This document shows, one piece after another, positions 34,455 through 48,636 of a stretch of DNA of 64,000 bases. The number at the start of each line of letters is the position of its first letter. Within the stretch, counting starts at the first letter, position 1. The notes below the pieces were generated by a model that was given only the letters and a program-made list of their open reading frames with translations, made no database searches and was not told where the DNA came from. Source of the stretch: Caenorhabditis remanei (Eukaryota > Nematoda > Chromadorea > Rhabditida > Rhabditidae); contig NC_071333.1 of the NCBI RefSeq assembly GCF_010183535.1, positions 14,320,587 to 14,384,586 of the forward strand, given 5' to 3'. A program made the position numbers and the translations under genes.

Positions 34455-37378
34455 ATGGATCGGAAAGGTAGGTGCCACCAATGAGTTGGGCGTCATAATA
34501 ATCAGTTGACAGTACTTCTAGGACGTGAACGCAAGTTTCCGGGCATGAAGATTGTGATGCCAACGCCCGTCGAGACGCCAACGATGAATCTGGAAGACAG
34601 ATGTCTTATCAAGTAAGTAATACGCGTGTCGGGCGGATTTCCCCCCGCATTGAACGGCGGGGAAATTGTCGCGGATTATGTAAGACACAAAGAGATATTT
34701 TGATTGATTTAGACTGACAAACGAGTCTGACGAGATTGAGATTGCCGCCACCGACCTCGTCGTACTTGAAGAACTGGGAAAGGGTGGATATGGTATTGTG
34801 GAAAAAATGCAACACAGACAGAGTGGAATCATTATGGCCGTGAAGGTAAGCGAAATTAGAATTTGCAGCTTACGGACTACTGTAAGCAAAAAATCTGGAG
34901 ATTCAGTTATGAAAAGAGCTTTAACACTTTCAAAATCTGTCTTCAAGAATATTAGTTCAAAATAGAACAATATAGAAACTAAATTTACTTAAATTAATGG
35001 GAGCCAAACTAATTGCATTGACCTGATGCAAAAATAATTGAGTTGAGTCTAAAATTGGAAAAGAAAATTTAATACTAGTCTGAGCCAGAAGGGCAGCACG
35101 TTTCTGACTTACTGACTTTTCTGACCTATTGCTGCTGGAATTGACGCTATCTAACCGGAGGATACATTTTCACGTTGTGAGCACAAAGACACACAAAACC
35201 TATTGATTAATCAAAGTCAGGTGTCACTAGGCAACGGATGAGGAGATAGTGGTGGTTATGAAGAATCTCGAAATATGCTAGCCTTAAATTTTTTAGCAGG
35301 TTTTGTACGAAGGAAAAGTTGGATACAAAAACAAAACTTAGGCTATCATCTTCTCGAGGTGAGAAAGCAAAAATAATAGTTAGCCATCATTGACAGCGGA
35401 AAACATTCTTCATCACACCTCTCCTCGTCGTACGACCTCCCACCCACTGATTGGGTTTTTTTGTCGGTCGGCGGCGCACGCCCCTCTCTTGTCCAACTTG
35501 AAATTACTGACCACCCTTGGTGGATAGAATTAAAGTTGCAGAAGAAAAGTGAATTATGAAACTGGCGGTGTGAGAATTTAATAGCCTCCAAGTATAGTAG
35601 TTTTCTAGTCGAAAAACGAAATAAATCAATTCTTCCGTATGACGTAGGTAGATATACATTTTCTCAGGTACTAAACGGATTCAAATTGACGTCGGATTTT
35701 TTGTTGCGAAAATCGAAAAAAAAAACTGATTTCGACGTAGTTCAGTGAATATCTATTTTAAGCAGTAGATTTCTATACGTTTCTGCTCTAGTTGTTCTGA
35801 TTTGAAAGGTGAACAAAGTGCTTGACAAAGTGAGAGAATGAAGGAGTGAGGAACTCAAAAGGTACATTCCAATGCGCACTGACACGGAAATCCAAAAAAC
35901 TGCTCGCCGGATATTGCCTTTTCCACATTTCCTCGGATTGGCTAAATGGTGACATGTAGTGCTAGGAATAGCAGCACTCTAAAAACTGCCGGAAACGCTG
36001 AGGAGTCTTAGATTAACATCTTACTTTAGGAAAAAGTAATAATGTGTCAAGAATAAAGTACACTAAGGAAGATTGGTTCTTATCAGTAAGCCTCAAGACG
36101 TTTTCTTGTCAAACTGTCTAATCAAAGGTTTGAATGAAGCGGAAGATGAGTAATATGTAGTCTAGGAATGATTTCATTGATGAAAATCACAAGACCCTCA
36201 ACCTAAACATATGGTCCTTTAATTCCAGCGAATCAAGTCATCCATCAATGATCAGGCTCAAAAGCAGATGCTCAACGAGCTTGACGCGTGTAGAAGAAGC
36301 GATTGTTGTCCACAAATGGTTCGATTCTATGGAGCAATGTTCCGCGAGGGTGACGTCTGGATTTGTATGGAAGTAATGGACACGTCACTCGACAAATTCT
36401 ATCGTCATGCCTACAAAGTCGGAAAGCACATTCCGGAGCCGTTTATTGGAAAGATGGCTTTGTCGGTGATTGAAGGGCTCAATTTCATGAAGGAGCAACT
36501 GAATCTGATTCATCGTGACGTCAAGCCATCGAATATTTTGCTCAATCGACACGGACAAGTCAAAATTTGCGATTTTGGAATTTCGGGTCACTTGACGAAC
36601 AGTTTGGCAAAGGTAAAAGCTCAGAAACGAAGGAGATGATCGAAAAACAAAAATGAACGATACAAAATTGTTCATTTGGCAAGAAAAACGTAATCGGAAG
36701 TGGTTAACTTTAAAAAGGAACCACTTTCTCATTGTAAAATCAAAAAATCCACTTCGAAATTCGAAAACGTCATTATTAGAGATGGAATAGAACGTCATTG
36801 TGTTTGTACAATGATGTCAGTCCCTCCAATTGATTGAACCATTTCACAACACACGAGTCATATTTCGTAATCATTCATCCACTTGTTTTTCAGACCGTTC
36901 AAGCCGGATGCAAACCGTACATGCCACCAGAGAGAATCGACGGAGAGACGAAATCTGCATATGACGTCAGAGCAGATGTTTGGAGTTTGGGTATCACTAT
37001 CATCGAGATCGCTGTTGGAACTCATCCATACGCCAACTGGAAGACGCCATTTGAGCAATTGAAACAAGTAGTGAAGGAGCCACCACCGAAACTACCGAAC
37101 GAGAGTGGTTTCAGTGCTGACTGTCAATTCTTTGTAAAACGATGGTGAGTTGCAACAAAGTCATAAGCTTTAAGTCACAAAATATTGTTTTCAGTCTCGA
37201 GAAAGACTACAACGAACGTCCGAAGTATCCGGAATTGTTGGCGATGCCATTCATGGAGAACGCAAGAAACGAGAAGAATTTCAGCATGGCTCGATTTATT
37301 AACGAGGTGAGTACCGCATCATAAATATGAGAAATACATGCTTCATTCCAGATTCTCGACACAGTCTGGCGGCGATGA
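34455..37378 (+). CDS. sek-1: MAP kinase kinase SEK-1 (MKK3/6 type)
   Basis: Dual-specificity kinase that phosphorylates p38 MAPK (PMK-1) in the NSY-1/SEK-1/PMK-1 innate immunity and stress cascade, and acts in neurons. Seven exons (34455-34467, 34522-34612, 34713-34845, 36229-36612, 36894-37144, 37195-37306, 37352-37378) encode 336 residues, the family length. Visible features: glycine loop LGKGGYGIV at 56-64, ATP lysine 79 in MAVK, HRD at 174-176, DFG at 194-196, activation sites Ser204 and Thr208 in NSLAKT, and CKPYMPPERI. A basic N-terminal stretch (RKGRERKFPGMKI) fits a MAPK docking site. Intron 3 is 1.4 kb, much longer than the others. The kinase looks intact. Confidence 0.96.
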
Positions 37379-38756
37379 TCAACATGCACATCAAATATAG
37401 TCAGAGTCTCTAGTCCGACACGTCTCGAATTGGGAATATCGCTTTTTATTGTATGACTCGTTGTGTCAAAGGAAAATCGGTTTTGTCAACTCTCCAACAG
37501 ACGAATTATATAATCACTTTTTTTTTCAAATATTGAAATATATGACTCTTTTCAATTGTATTATATAGTAATCGCTATCCGTCTCATTTTCTCGAATACT
37601 CGTCTTGCTTCTGGTAACTTCTTCATTTAACTCAATTACAATCTGCTCCATTTGATTTCTAGGAATTTCTTCTCTATCGCTATTGTCTTCTTCGTGTTCT
37701 TCAACTCGTAGTTATACCCAATCATCGGTGTTCATCTTCTACTTCTTTTCTTCTCCGTCCCCGTAGTAGTTCTATTAGTGTCTGTGATCCATAAGTCCAT
37801 AAGTCAAAATCGTAGCCCACAACTTTTAGTCCTTTTCAAAGAATTCTGAGTTGTTTGTGCTCCAACGAAATGCTCACTTCTTTCTTCAGACAGTTTTATA
37901 GCCATTCCTCATCAAATTCAATTCATCTTCTTCTCATATTTCAGAGTCTTTTATTCTTGTCCACCTCCGCATATACCGTGCCATTTACAACTGAAAAATC
38001 TACTCTCTCCGCTTTTCCACACCAAATGATTATCTTTTATTGCACCCCCATCCCCCCAGCATTTTTGTTCTAATTGTGAGCTATTATGGATATACATAAA
38101 TTGATGTTCTTTTTTAAATCAACTCTATCTGTTCTCTTACCACCGTCCCTGGTTCTATGCGCTTATTCATTTTTTTTAACATTTCTTGCCCGGAAAGTCA
38201 GCTTACATTTATTATACCCCACCCACCTTTTTTTTATACCACATGCTCTATTCTTCCAGCTCCATTTCCTTGTAATATTCACATTTACCACCCGTTTCAA
38301 TGTGGTCCCATATCAAGGATATGAGTCTCTTTTGGTAAACTTCTTTCGAGTAAAATGTTTCTGTACAATTTTTGAATTATATTGATAACAGGAGTTGTGA
38401 AAGCAAAATCTGCGTAAAATATTATTGTAATGGAGTTTCAGAACAGATAAATCGGAAAACGTTGTCTTATAAACGGATGAGATGTAGTATCAGCAAACTT
38501 GAGAGAAGTTTGGCACACTTGGAAGACATCAATCTTTTTACAGATTTCTTCCATTTTGACATCTCATATTTAGCAAGAAATTTGGTATATGGGATATTTA
38601 AAACAATCGAAAAATTAAATGCATTTGGCGGCTTTAAAAGTCTCATTAGAAACTTTCGGGAACACTGACACCGTGCCTTTTTATTTTGTTTTAGAAGGAT
38701 AATTTGAAACGAAGATTTCAATATTCAAAATAATGGTTCATCACTGAACAGACTTG

Positions 38757-39058
38757 CTCGGATATCCAAATCATCCGATACTCCAACTTTTTTTCGAATT
38801 TAACTATCCGGGGGATAATTATCAGATTTTATTTTTTAGGAAAATTCATCTGACGGATACTTATACGCATATGACGGATATAGAAAAAGAAGTTGGGATA
38901 AGTTGGGATGATGAAGTGCTCTGAGACAGAGTTCAGACGCTTTTTGGATAATTTTTCCAGCGTGATTACAAAAACTCGTTCGAAAAACTGATTTTGACCA
39001 ATTTTTAGGACTTTTTTTCAGATTACCCGGAAAAAACTTCGGATGATAGTTCGCATAT
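38757..39058. repeat. Small imperfect inverted-repeat element
   Basis: The left end CTCGGATATCCAAATCATCC and the right end CGGATGATAGTTCGCATATCCG are approximate reverse complements about 300 bases apart, with CGGATA words between them. It looks like an old MITE. No target duplication was identified. Confidence 0.4.
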
Positions 39059-41098
39059 CCGCTTGTCTAAAACAAAGCGTTGGGTAAAACTTTTAAATCT
39101 AAATTATCTTTTTAAAAAATGCACCCCGCAACTGAATGCTGTAGATGCTCCAACCGGTCCTGCACCAAATTCGTCTGTTTTTAACTAGTTGGTAAACGTC
39201 GGCTGATATTTGAGCTTTATCGAAGGCAGACTAGAAAGTCACAGTTTCAAATTAATTTTCAGTTATTTCATGATTAACCAATTACAGCAAAGAGAATTTC
39301 AGAAGAATTATGACTGTTTCTATGAGAACAGACGATAAATTAATTTTGAATTCTGTGATTATTCAAATTTACAGCAAAAATTCCTGCCTACAAACGACTG
39401 GCTTACTAAAATTTTCATACAAATCTGTTCCAGAAGATGGAGGTATCTTCCAGAATTTCGCCGCATAGTCCCTTACAATTCAGAATTTTCAAAGCGTTAC
39501 TGATGAGTGTGTCATGAAATCTATTTTTGGAAAGTTAATGTGGTCAATTTTCGGAAAAAAGCATGTAATTGCTCCAATTTATATTTATTGTACCTCAGCT
39601 TCCTATTTTTGCACTTTTAAAATTAAATTACATGATTAGACTACACATTCATCCAGTATATGGTCAAAAATGTGAATTTTGCAATCTACGCAATTCAATT
39701 TACCTCCTACAAAAATTTGGAATTAGGGGCAGTAGTATCAGGTGTATTGCTCCTTTTTTGAGTTTCTACATGAATTCCAAAGAAAAATGATTTAAACCTG
39801 ATGTTTCGAATTCAGAATAACACAATTCCGGAGGCATAATCAATTTCAAACGTAGGCAAATGTTTGAATCTTTCTCAAATTCTAGTTGCTTCAATAAATG
39901 CCAGGGTTCACTTTGTCTTAAACCTATTCGCTGTACTGTAGTGTTCCAGCAAAACTACGAGTAGAAACTCATGTAACATATTCTTATTGTAACGTGTCGT
40001 TCTGAAAAATCACAACTTTATGAGTATGAGTACCACGCAAGGAGAAAATAAAACCAATATATACTTTCAATTGTCCGCTAATGCAGTTTCACATCCAAAA
40101 ATGCGTTATGCGCAACAATGTACAGTCAAACCCCCAACTAGAGGTTTGTTGCATAAATTCGGATATTCTTGCTTTCAAGCATTTTGCATATTCATCGTCA
40201 GTAAAGCTCAGTTGCCCCGAGTAACAGAAAAAAGAAAGCCGAGTTTCCATGAAAACGGTGCATTCGGAGCGTATATAATGCATATTCCAATGGAATACTA
40301 ACGTAGCATTCAGAATCAATATCCTACCTATTGTAGAAAGAATACAGTTATGACATTACAAGTGGACAAAATAGCTTCTAATTGTATTTTCACAAGTTTC
40401 ACAACTACATACAAGAGAATACCAACCTTGAATTTGCAATTTGTTAAGAATAATATCAGTAGTATCAAGTTTTCTTCCCAAATGGCGGGTTGCTCTTCAA
40501 AGTTTGGAATTTTTCAGTTCAACTGTTCTGTTCCTGATTTTTTGACACCCAAAACTCCATTCTTCTTCTCATCCGTTTTCCCATTTTTTTTGTCTGTGGG
40601 AATTAGCATATTTAGCATAATTCCGTCTGTGTTCCGTCGGAGTGCGTTTTAGTCCATGACATGAATATTTCATATTTCCCGTTTCGTCCTCTTTTTTGTT
40701 GTACGTTCTTATTATTTTCCTCTCAAACTTCCCCTCAGAAGCCACATGCATCGAAGCGCACACTCTGCTCTGAAAGGAAAATCAATTGGTGTCCCTCGCT
40801 TCTGCCTCTTTTTTCTCTCTTCCACACTATTTCCCATCTTACCAGATTCAAAAATCTACTCATATCGATGTAAACAGACGTCTCTATTCAATTACGTATC
40901 TGCTCTCTCACATACTCTCCCTCGCAGGGCATATTGAGAGAGATTACGCAGTATTTCGAAACTATGAGGCAGCGAGACAACGAGAGAAAGTCGAGAGAGT
41001 GCTCGCAGACTGGAAAAGGAAAAGGGGCACACACGCAGGCGGAGGTCTCGCCACGAAAGGGGTGTGTACGCAAGGAGAAGGCAATGCCTCCGGCCTAA

Positions 41099-42960
<1,862 letters not shown>

Positions 42961-44892
42961 ACTTCTGATTTCGAACGACTTCTTCACATCAAATCTTCTC
43001 ATGATACCCCTTCGCTTATTGTTATTCTGTTAACCCCCTCCCACCCATTGTTCCCATTAATTTCGTAACCACCAAAAAAATTTTCGTTTGAGCATGGGTG
43101 CTCTTTGTTCATCTCGTCCCCTCACCCTTTATTGTTGTAAAGTCGAGTGATCGGACTCCAAATTTGTTTTAAGACACGTACCACCTTCACCAACTTCTTT
43201 TCGTATTTATTAAGGCTTGCTCTGTTTTTATCCGAAACAAAGCAGTCTTCCCCTAAAATAATAAATACAGTTACTTGTACTATTTGATCATCACCCTAAG
43301 CCCCCCGACCCCTAAATCCTCCGAAAAACTCTAAAAACTGTTAAGTCTATATCATTGTCATTTGTATTACAATCCACCATTCATTGTTGTTCTGAAAGTT
43401 TTGTGTGCAAATTTCATTGATGTATTCACCAATAAAAAGTAATGTGTTATTCGATCAATCTTATTGAGTCATCTGACGAAATACTCCTATCAGGCGAGGT
43501 CCATCTTCTTACGAGGCAAAACCTGCAAACAATTCGAAAGATAAGATAGCAATCTTCTCCTTCTCGTCCAAATAGCAACGTGGGTGACCTTGGTCGAGTC
43601 GCTCGTCTCTTACTATTTGATTGCTGCTCGGTCAGCGTGAAGTGTTGAATGTGTACGGAGGAAACGAGATGGAGAAGAGTCGGACTTTCGGAAAATAGCG
43701 AAGACAAATATTGGTCCAGTGGAGACATTGGTGTAGCAATAGGTCAATTTTTGTTTAAACTAGAGCTACTCATTTGCACAAAGAGAAAACGAAAACCAAC
43801 GAAAAAAACCGACGGAGAGAAACAATTGTGGGAGCCAAGTCGATGGATGGATAATTATGTAGATAACCTCGATATGGAACGAAAAAAAAACTGTAGGAGA
43901 CTGCTATACTGATTCTTGTCAAAATTGTTGCCTGCGAGACAAGATGATTGGATGAGAACACAGAACAGTTGAAAAAGATTAGAAGAAAGAAACCGTGTTT
44001 GTTCGCTTTTGACTTTCCTTTCACTCCCGTCAAATCGAAAATAGAAAAATGGATTGTCTGATTTTCAAAAAAAAATTGTGAGATGAAAATGTCGGTAGGG
44101 AACAATTTTTGAATTGATTACATTTACTAAATAGAAGATTCTTCTTATAAGGAATCTGACCGTTTGAACGTTCAAGTTTCGTAATATTGCGATATTTTTG
44201 TAGCAGGTGGTCTCTGAAATCGCTTTTCGCGAGTGGTCTGAATATATATATATATATATCAATGTATAATCCAACATTTTCCAGGTCTGAAAATATTCAG
44301 AGGGCTTTCCGAGTAGTTTTCCGACAAATTGCTTGGTGTCTCATTTCAAAAACGGATTCCTATCTTTTCAACGTTCAACATTCAGTTTGCAGTGGTCTCG
44401 AGTCGTCGGTCGATGCTATTATCCAAGGTCGACCTGTCCTCGTTTTCATTTCTCTCATCTCACTCGCCAACAGTCTTTTTTACTTCTTCAATGTCAATCA
44501 ATTCCACTTTGAATGCGATTGTGTGGTGTGGCGGTGCGCAGGGTCGTTTTCCCAAGATAAGTGAGCGATGCATCGGGTGACCTCTTCTTTTTCTTTTCTC
44601 TTGGTTCAAATGGCCCGTTGTGCCGACCGTAATCTGCTCACCAATAGGTAATCGTACACTGACGACGGGGAAAAAGAGGAAAAGGGTCAATTGGCAGAGC
44701 AGAGGAGAAGGGACCTATGTCGTGAACAGTCGTGAAGGAGATTGAAGAGATTTGCAAGACAAAGAGAATAGACAAAGGATATAAATGTTTCCTACATTTA
44801 TTGAAAGAAATGGCAGATTTACAATTAAAAATACCCATCAGAACTAGTACCTGGAGTAAAGCAAAATGTACATTAATGGTTACAGAATTGTT
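42961..44892. other. eef-1A 3' UTR and intergenic DNA
   Basis: The 3' region of eef-1A has AATAAA-type signals near 43259 and at 43431. Beyond that is AT-rich spacer with an (AT)n run near 44241-44258. No gene was found. Confidence 0.55.
43431..43436 (+). terminator. Polyadenylation signal, eef-1A (distal candidate)
   Basis: AATAAA about 470 bases after the eef-1A stop; a nearer AATAAA-like candidate lies near 43259. Which one is used cannot be told from sequence. Confidence 0.45.
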
Positions 44893-47800
44893 TCAAGCTT
44901 GACCATCACACCAAAAGCTTGAGTAGCTCCCGTTGAGTCTTTCAGGGCTACCTGACAAGCTCAGTGGTTTGCGAACGTTTTTGTGGAGGAATTTTTTGAG
45001 TTGGTCAAGTTTAGCGAGTAGTCTGAAAGTTAGAGAAGGAATTGAGGGGGATTGCAGAGTGTATTCCTACCGTCGAACAATTTTTGGATTACTTCTTGCG
45101 ATATCTTTGGATTCAGTGGGATCGGCTGAAATGGAAATGTTTCATTTTTGATTTGTTTCAGATAATTATATCTAGTTACATGACTATTTAATTACCGAGT
45201 AAGTTGTATAAGCTCTATTTTCAGTCTGTATGCTTCTCCGCAACCACATTTTTGGTACACCCTTATCTATTTGATTTCTGTCTTTCAAACAAAACGATAG
45301 TGATAGGACAAGTCAGAAGCCCGTCATTCCCAAAACATCAGTAAAACGTCAATACGAAATCTTACTAGCGATCCTAAACAATCGTGTCCTATTCTTGTCC
45401 TTTGACATCTTCCGATCGACATTTCCAACGATCAGTTTATAATCGCCATCTCTGTAAACAATCTGTTCTACTCTCTCATGACATTCCAGTCACCAACCGT
45501 ATTGCCGAGCCATGATTGTCAATGTTGTAAACAAATTGGAAGCGACGAAACTTCGGGCGACCCGTTTTGATATACTCCCACTGATTGATACCGTCGCCTG
45601 CAAAAGTTGATGAGGGAATGAATGTTTATGCTTTTGAATGATTTACCATAGGAATCAATTTCTAAACCAGTGATCGACAGAATGGTGGCATGCCAATCAA
45701 CAACATGGAACATCCTGGAAAATATATGAACTGTAAATTTACATAGGTCAGATTTAGAATAACATGGTGGAAAAAAATGTTTTTATCCGAACGGAGTGTA
45801 TACGAGAATTCAATTACATGTATGAATGAAAGATAATACTTTTCTTTGTTTTTATCCCATTCCTTGTTTTTTTCTTTATAAACACGATTTCTAGATGGAT
45901 TTAGCCCGGATTCGAAACAAAATTCCAAGAAATCCAAAAATCCCAATAATGTTTGCTGGATGTTATTCTAGCCCCACCTTCTTCTAAAATCCTATTACAT
46001 GTTATATCTACGTCATAATTTCCAAAAACACATATTTCCCAGATTAGAAAGCATTGAATTAATGTTTTATTCCAATCACACCACTACATCACCTTATTTT
46101 TCAACACTCACATTTCACGGGTACCCCCTTCTTCAATATACATTGGTGAATGCACAAAAGTCGTTGTTTTCGTACCACCCTCCCAAATCGTATCCTTTTC
46201 TCCACGGAGCGGAGCATTCGATGCTCCAAAATTGGAAGTTCCACCATTCTAAACTTATGAATATTTCAAACCCTCCGTTATATTTTGTTCCTTTCTCTCA
46301 CATCACTGGTGAACACGATCACAGTATTCTCGTATAAATTAGACGCCTTCAAATACTCCACCAATCTTCCAATTGCAAAATCCATTGCTGTCAACATGCC
46401 TAAAATACGCTTTTCGTCTTTTTTTTTGCATAAAAGGATTCATTCTGTTTTTGGAATTTGTGCTCCAAGAGAAGCATCAAAGAATCCTAACGTCAAAGGT
46501 CACGTCATTTTTGCCCTTTCTCGGAGTATAATTCCGAGAGAAGCCCTGATTTCAAATTCATTTCTGAATAGGAGACCCATTCTGCAAACAAAGTTACCGC
46601 AATAAATCCGGCGATAGCGATCCTTGACTCGTGAGCAATACTTATCGAATGAGCGGGGCACCTCAAAATGAGTGGCTATTTTTGGTGTCAACTTTTTTTC
46701 TGACTTGATCTAATATGTTTACTCGTGACTCACTTGAAGAGGTGGGTGTACTGCTTGATAGGATAGAAACATGAAAAATGGTTTGGTAGTGTTATGATTA
46801 TCCAACACACTCATAGCCACGTCAGTGAAGAGGTCCTGGAATATTTCAAAAAAGTCGTATCGGTTGCATTCATTAATACTTGTAGAGGCTACAGTATTTA
46901 TCTAAACTCACCGTAGAGTAAACTCCGTTTTGTGAAAAGTCTGGAACACTTTTGCCATTTCCAACTTCTTCAAATAAATCCAATCCCTTGACGACTCGTT
47001 TTAGCTCTCGATGGTATTGGTCTGTAATTTCATTCTTATAAGTGAAAAAATAACCATTGTTCTTTTTCCGTTTACTTGCTATAACTAGTTTCAAGTACAT
47101 GTTCATAATAAGTAAATCCAATTATTATAAATTTCACAATAATAATTTTGAACAAAGAAGTGCTTATTGTTGCCTTTGATGCACTAGTGTTTTTCATAGT
47201 TCTACTGAGAAGACGGTTTTGCCATTCAATTCTCCAAATGTGTTTTTTTTTGTTATTTCAACACAAAACTCATCGATGAAACCTTTCCGAGTGACTGAAT
47301 AACAAAAGATGTTCCGTCTGATAATGTTGAAATTGAAAATCCCGAAACAAAGCACCACACAAAGGTTTTCTGCTAGAAAAAACGGCGAAAAGTAATTACG
47401 AAAAAACATTTATTCTGAGATGACATCAGTTACTTCCTTTCATTTTTGTTTTAGTTTTCCGTTTTGAAAAAAAACGCTTTCATTGTTTCTATACTTTCCT
47501 TCTACAAACCAGAAGACAACAAAAATCGTTTTCACCACTGGAAAGACCAAAAATTCCATTTGATTGCCCTATTCGCTACGGTAAATCTTTTGTTTAAAAA
47601 AATGAGTGAGGTGTGTGCTCTGAATGTGTTAACTACCTGCAGAATGATTGAAATAACCAGTTTGTGGTCCATAAAACCCGTAGAAGTAATCAAATCCTCT
47701 ATTCGTTGGTAAGAACTCCTTCTTGCAATAACCCAAATGCCATTTCCCAACCAGATACGTAGAATAATCCAACTGCCTCATATTTTCCGACAAGAATGGA

Positions 47801-48636
47801 AACATTGTGGGTACTCCAGCTGGTTCCATGTGTAAAAACACTCCATTCTGTAAATGGAAGAAAACCATAGCAAACACTTTAGTAATTCATTTTGTTGAGT
47901 ACCTGTGTGCCAACCCGAAATGGGTAGTAACCCGTCATGAATGCGCTTCGTGTTCTGAGAGAGAAAAAACAAAAAACATGTAGGGTGTCTGGAAAAAAAA
48001 CAGAGGAAAAAGAACTCACGGTGTGCATAATTGGTTAACGTAGGAATTAGTCAATAACGCGGTGTTTTTGTGGAATGCCAAGTTGCGCAAGTTCGGAGTA
48101 TGAAGTCTGAAAATTGTCTTGTTAGGACATGTTTGCACTTTTCCCTATTTCTAACAAACAAATTTCGATAATTAAGTTCTAGAAGACACTATTGTCCAAA
48201 ACAGTAATTCGTTAGTCATATTCCATTTTAACGAATTTGAGTCTCCCCCATGGAAAATAACAATATTTTTCGTTTTTTCTTAAGATGTAGTAGTTGGACC
48301 CGTACTTCATTACTTATGAATACATTCTGACCAGGATTTTCAAAAATTGCCCAAAATGATAAACTGCCATTGACCACTAGACTTTGGTTTTTTCTCTGAA
48401 TTTCTGAACGTTTCAGTGCGGAATCATTCATCACCGTACCTCAGGTCACGTTTCATTCTTCTATACCCATTTCTCACTTACGTGCTATCTTTCCAGTCGA
48501 GATCATTGAATCCGAGATCATCAGCCATTATAAAAAGAACATTTGGCTTCTGTGTCAAAGTTTGTCCGTCTACATCGGCAATCCCGTAGTGTTGTAAAAC
48601 TAATAACAGAAAAAAGGGGAGCGTCGTCCGCCGCAT
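44893..48636 (-). CDS. sul-3: Arylsulfatase (arylsulfatase B-like)
   Basis: Secreted or lysosomal sulfatase that hydrolyses sulfate esters, probably on glycosaminoglycans. Fourteen exons (48482-48636, 48020-48106, 47903-47954, 47637-47847, 46912-47021, 46734-46835, 46598-46661, 46302-46399, 46112-46248, 45647-45714, 45498-45597, 45366-45451, 45071-45125, 44893-45022) join to 484 residues with matching phases. It opens with a signal peptide (about 1-24), then the metal-binding ADD at 38-40. The formylglycine motif CTPTR lies at 79-83, split across an intron, so the catalytic Cys79 is intact. MTGYYPFRVG, VGKWHLGY and GASNAPLRG follow, as in arylsulfatase B. The symbol rests on adjacency to cca-1, as in C. 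elegans C54D2. I see no defect. Confidence 0.92.

Noticed and set aside
43447..43728. Minus-strand 93-residue frame downstream of eef-1A
   Set aside because: No ATG context, no similarity; the sulfatase gene on this strand already ends with a proper stop at 44893.
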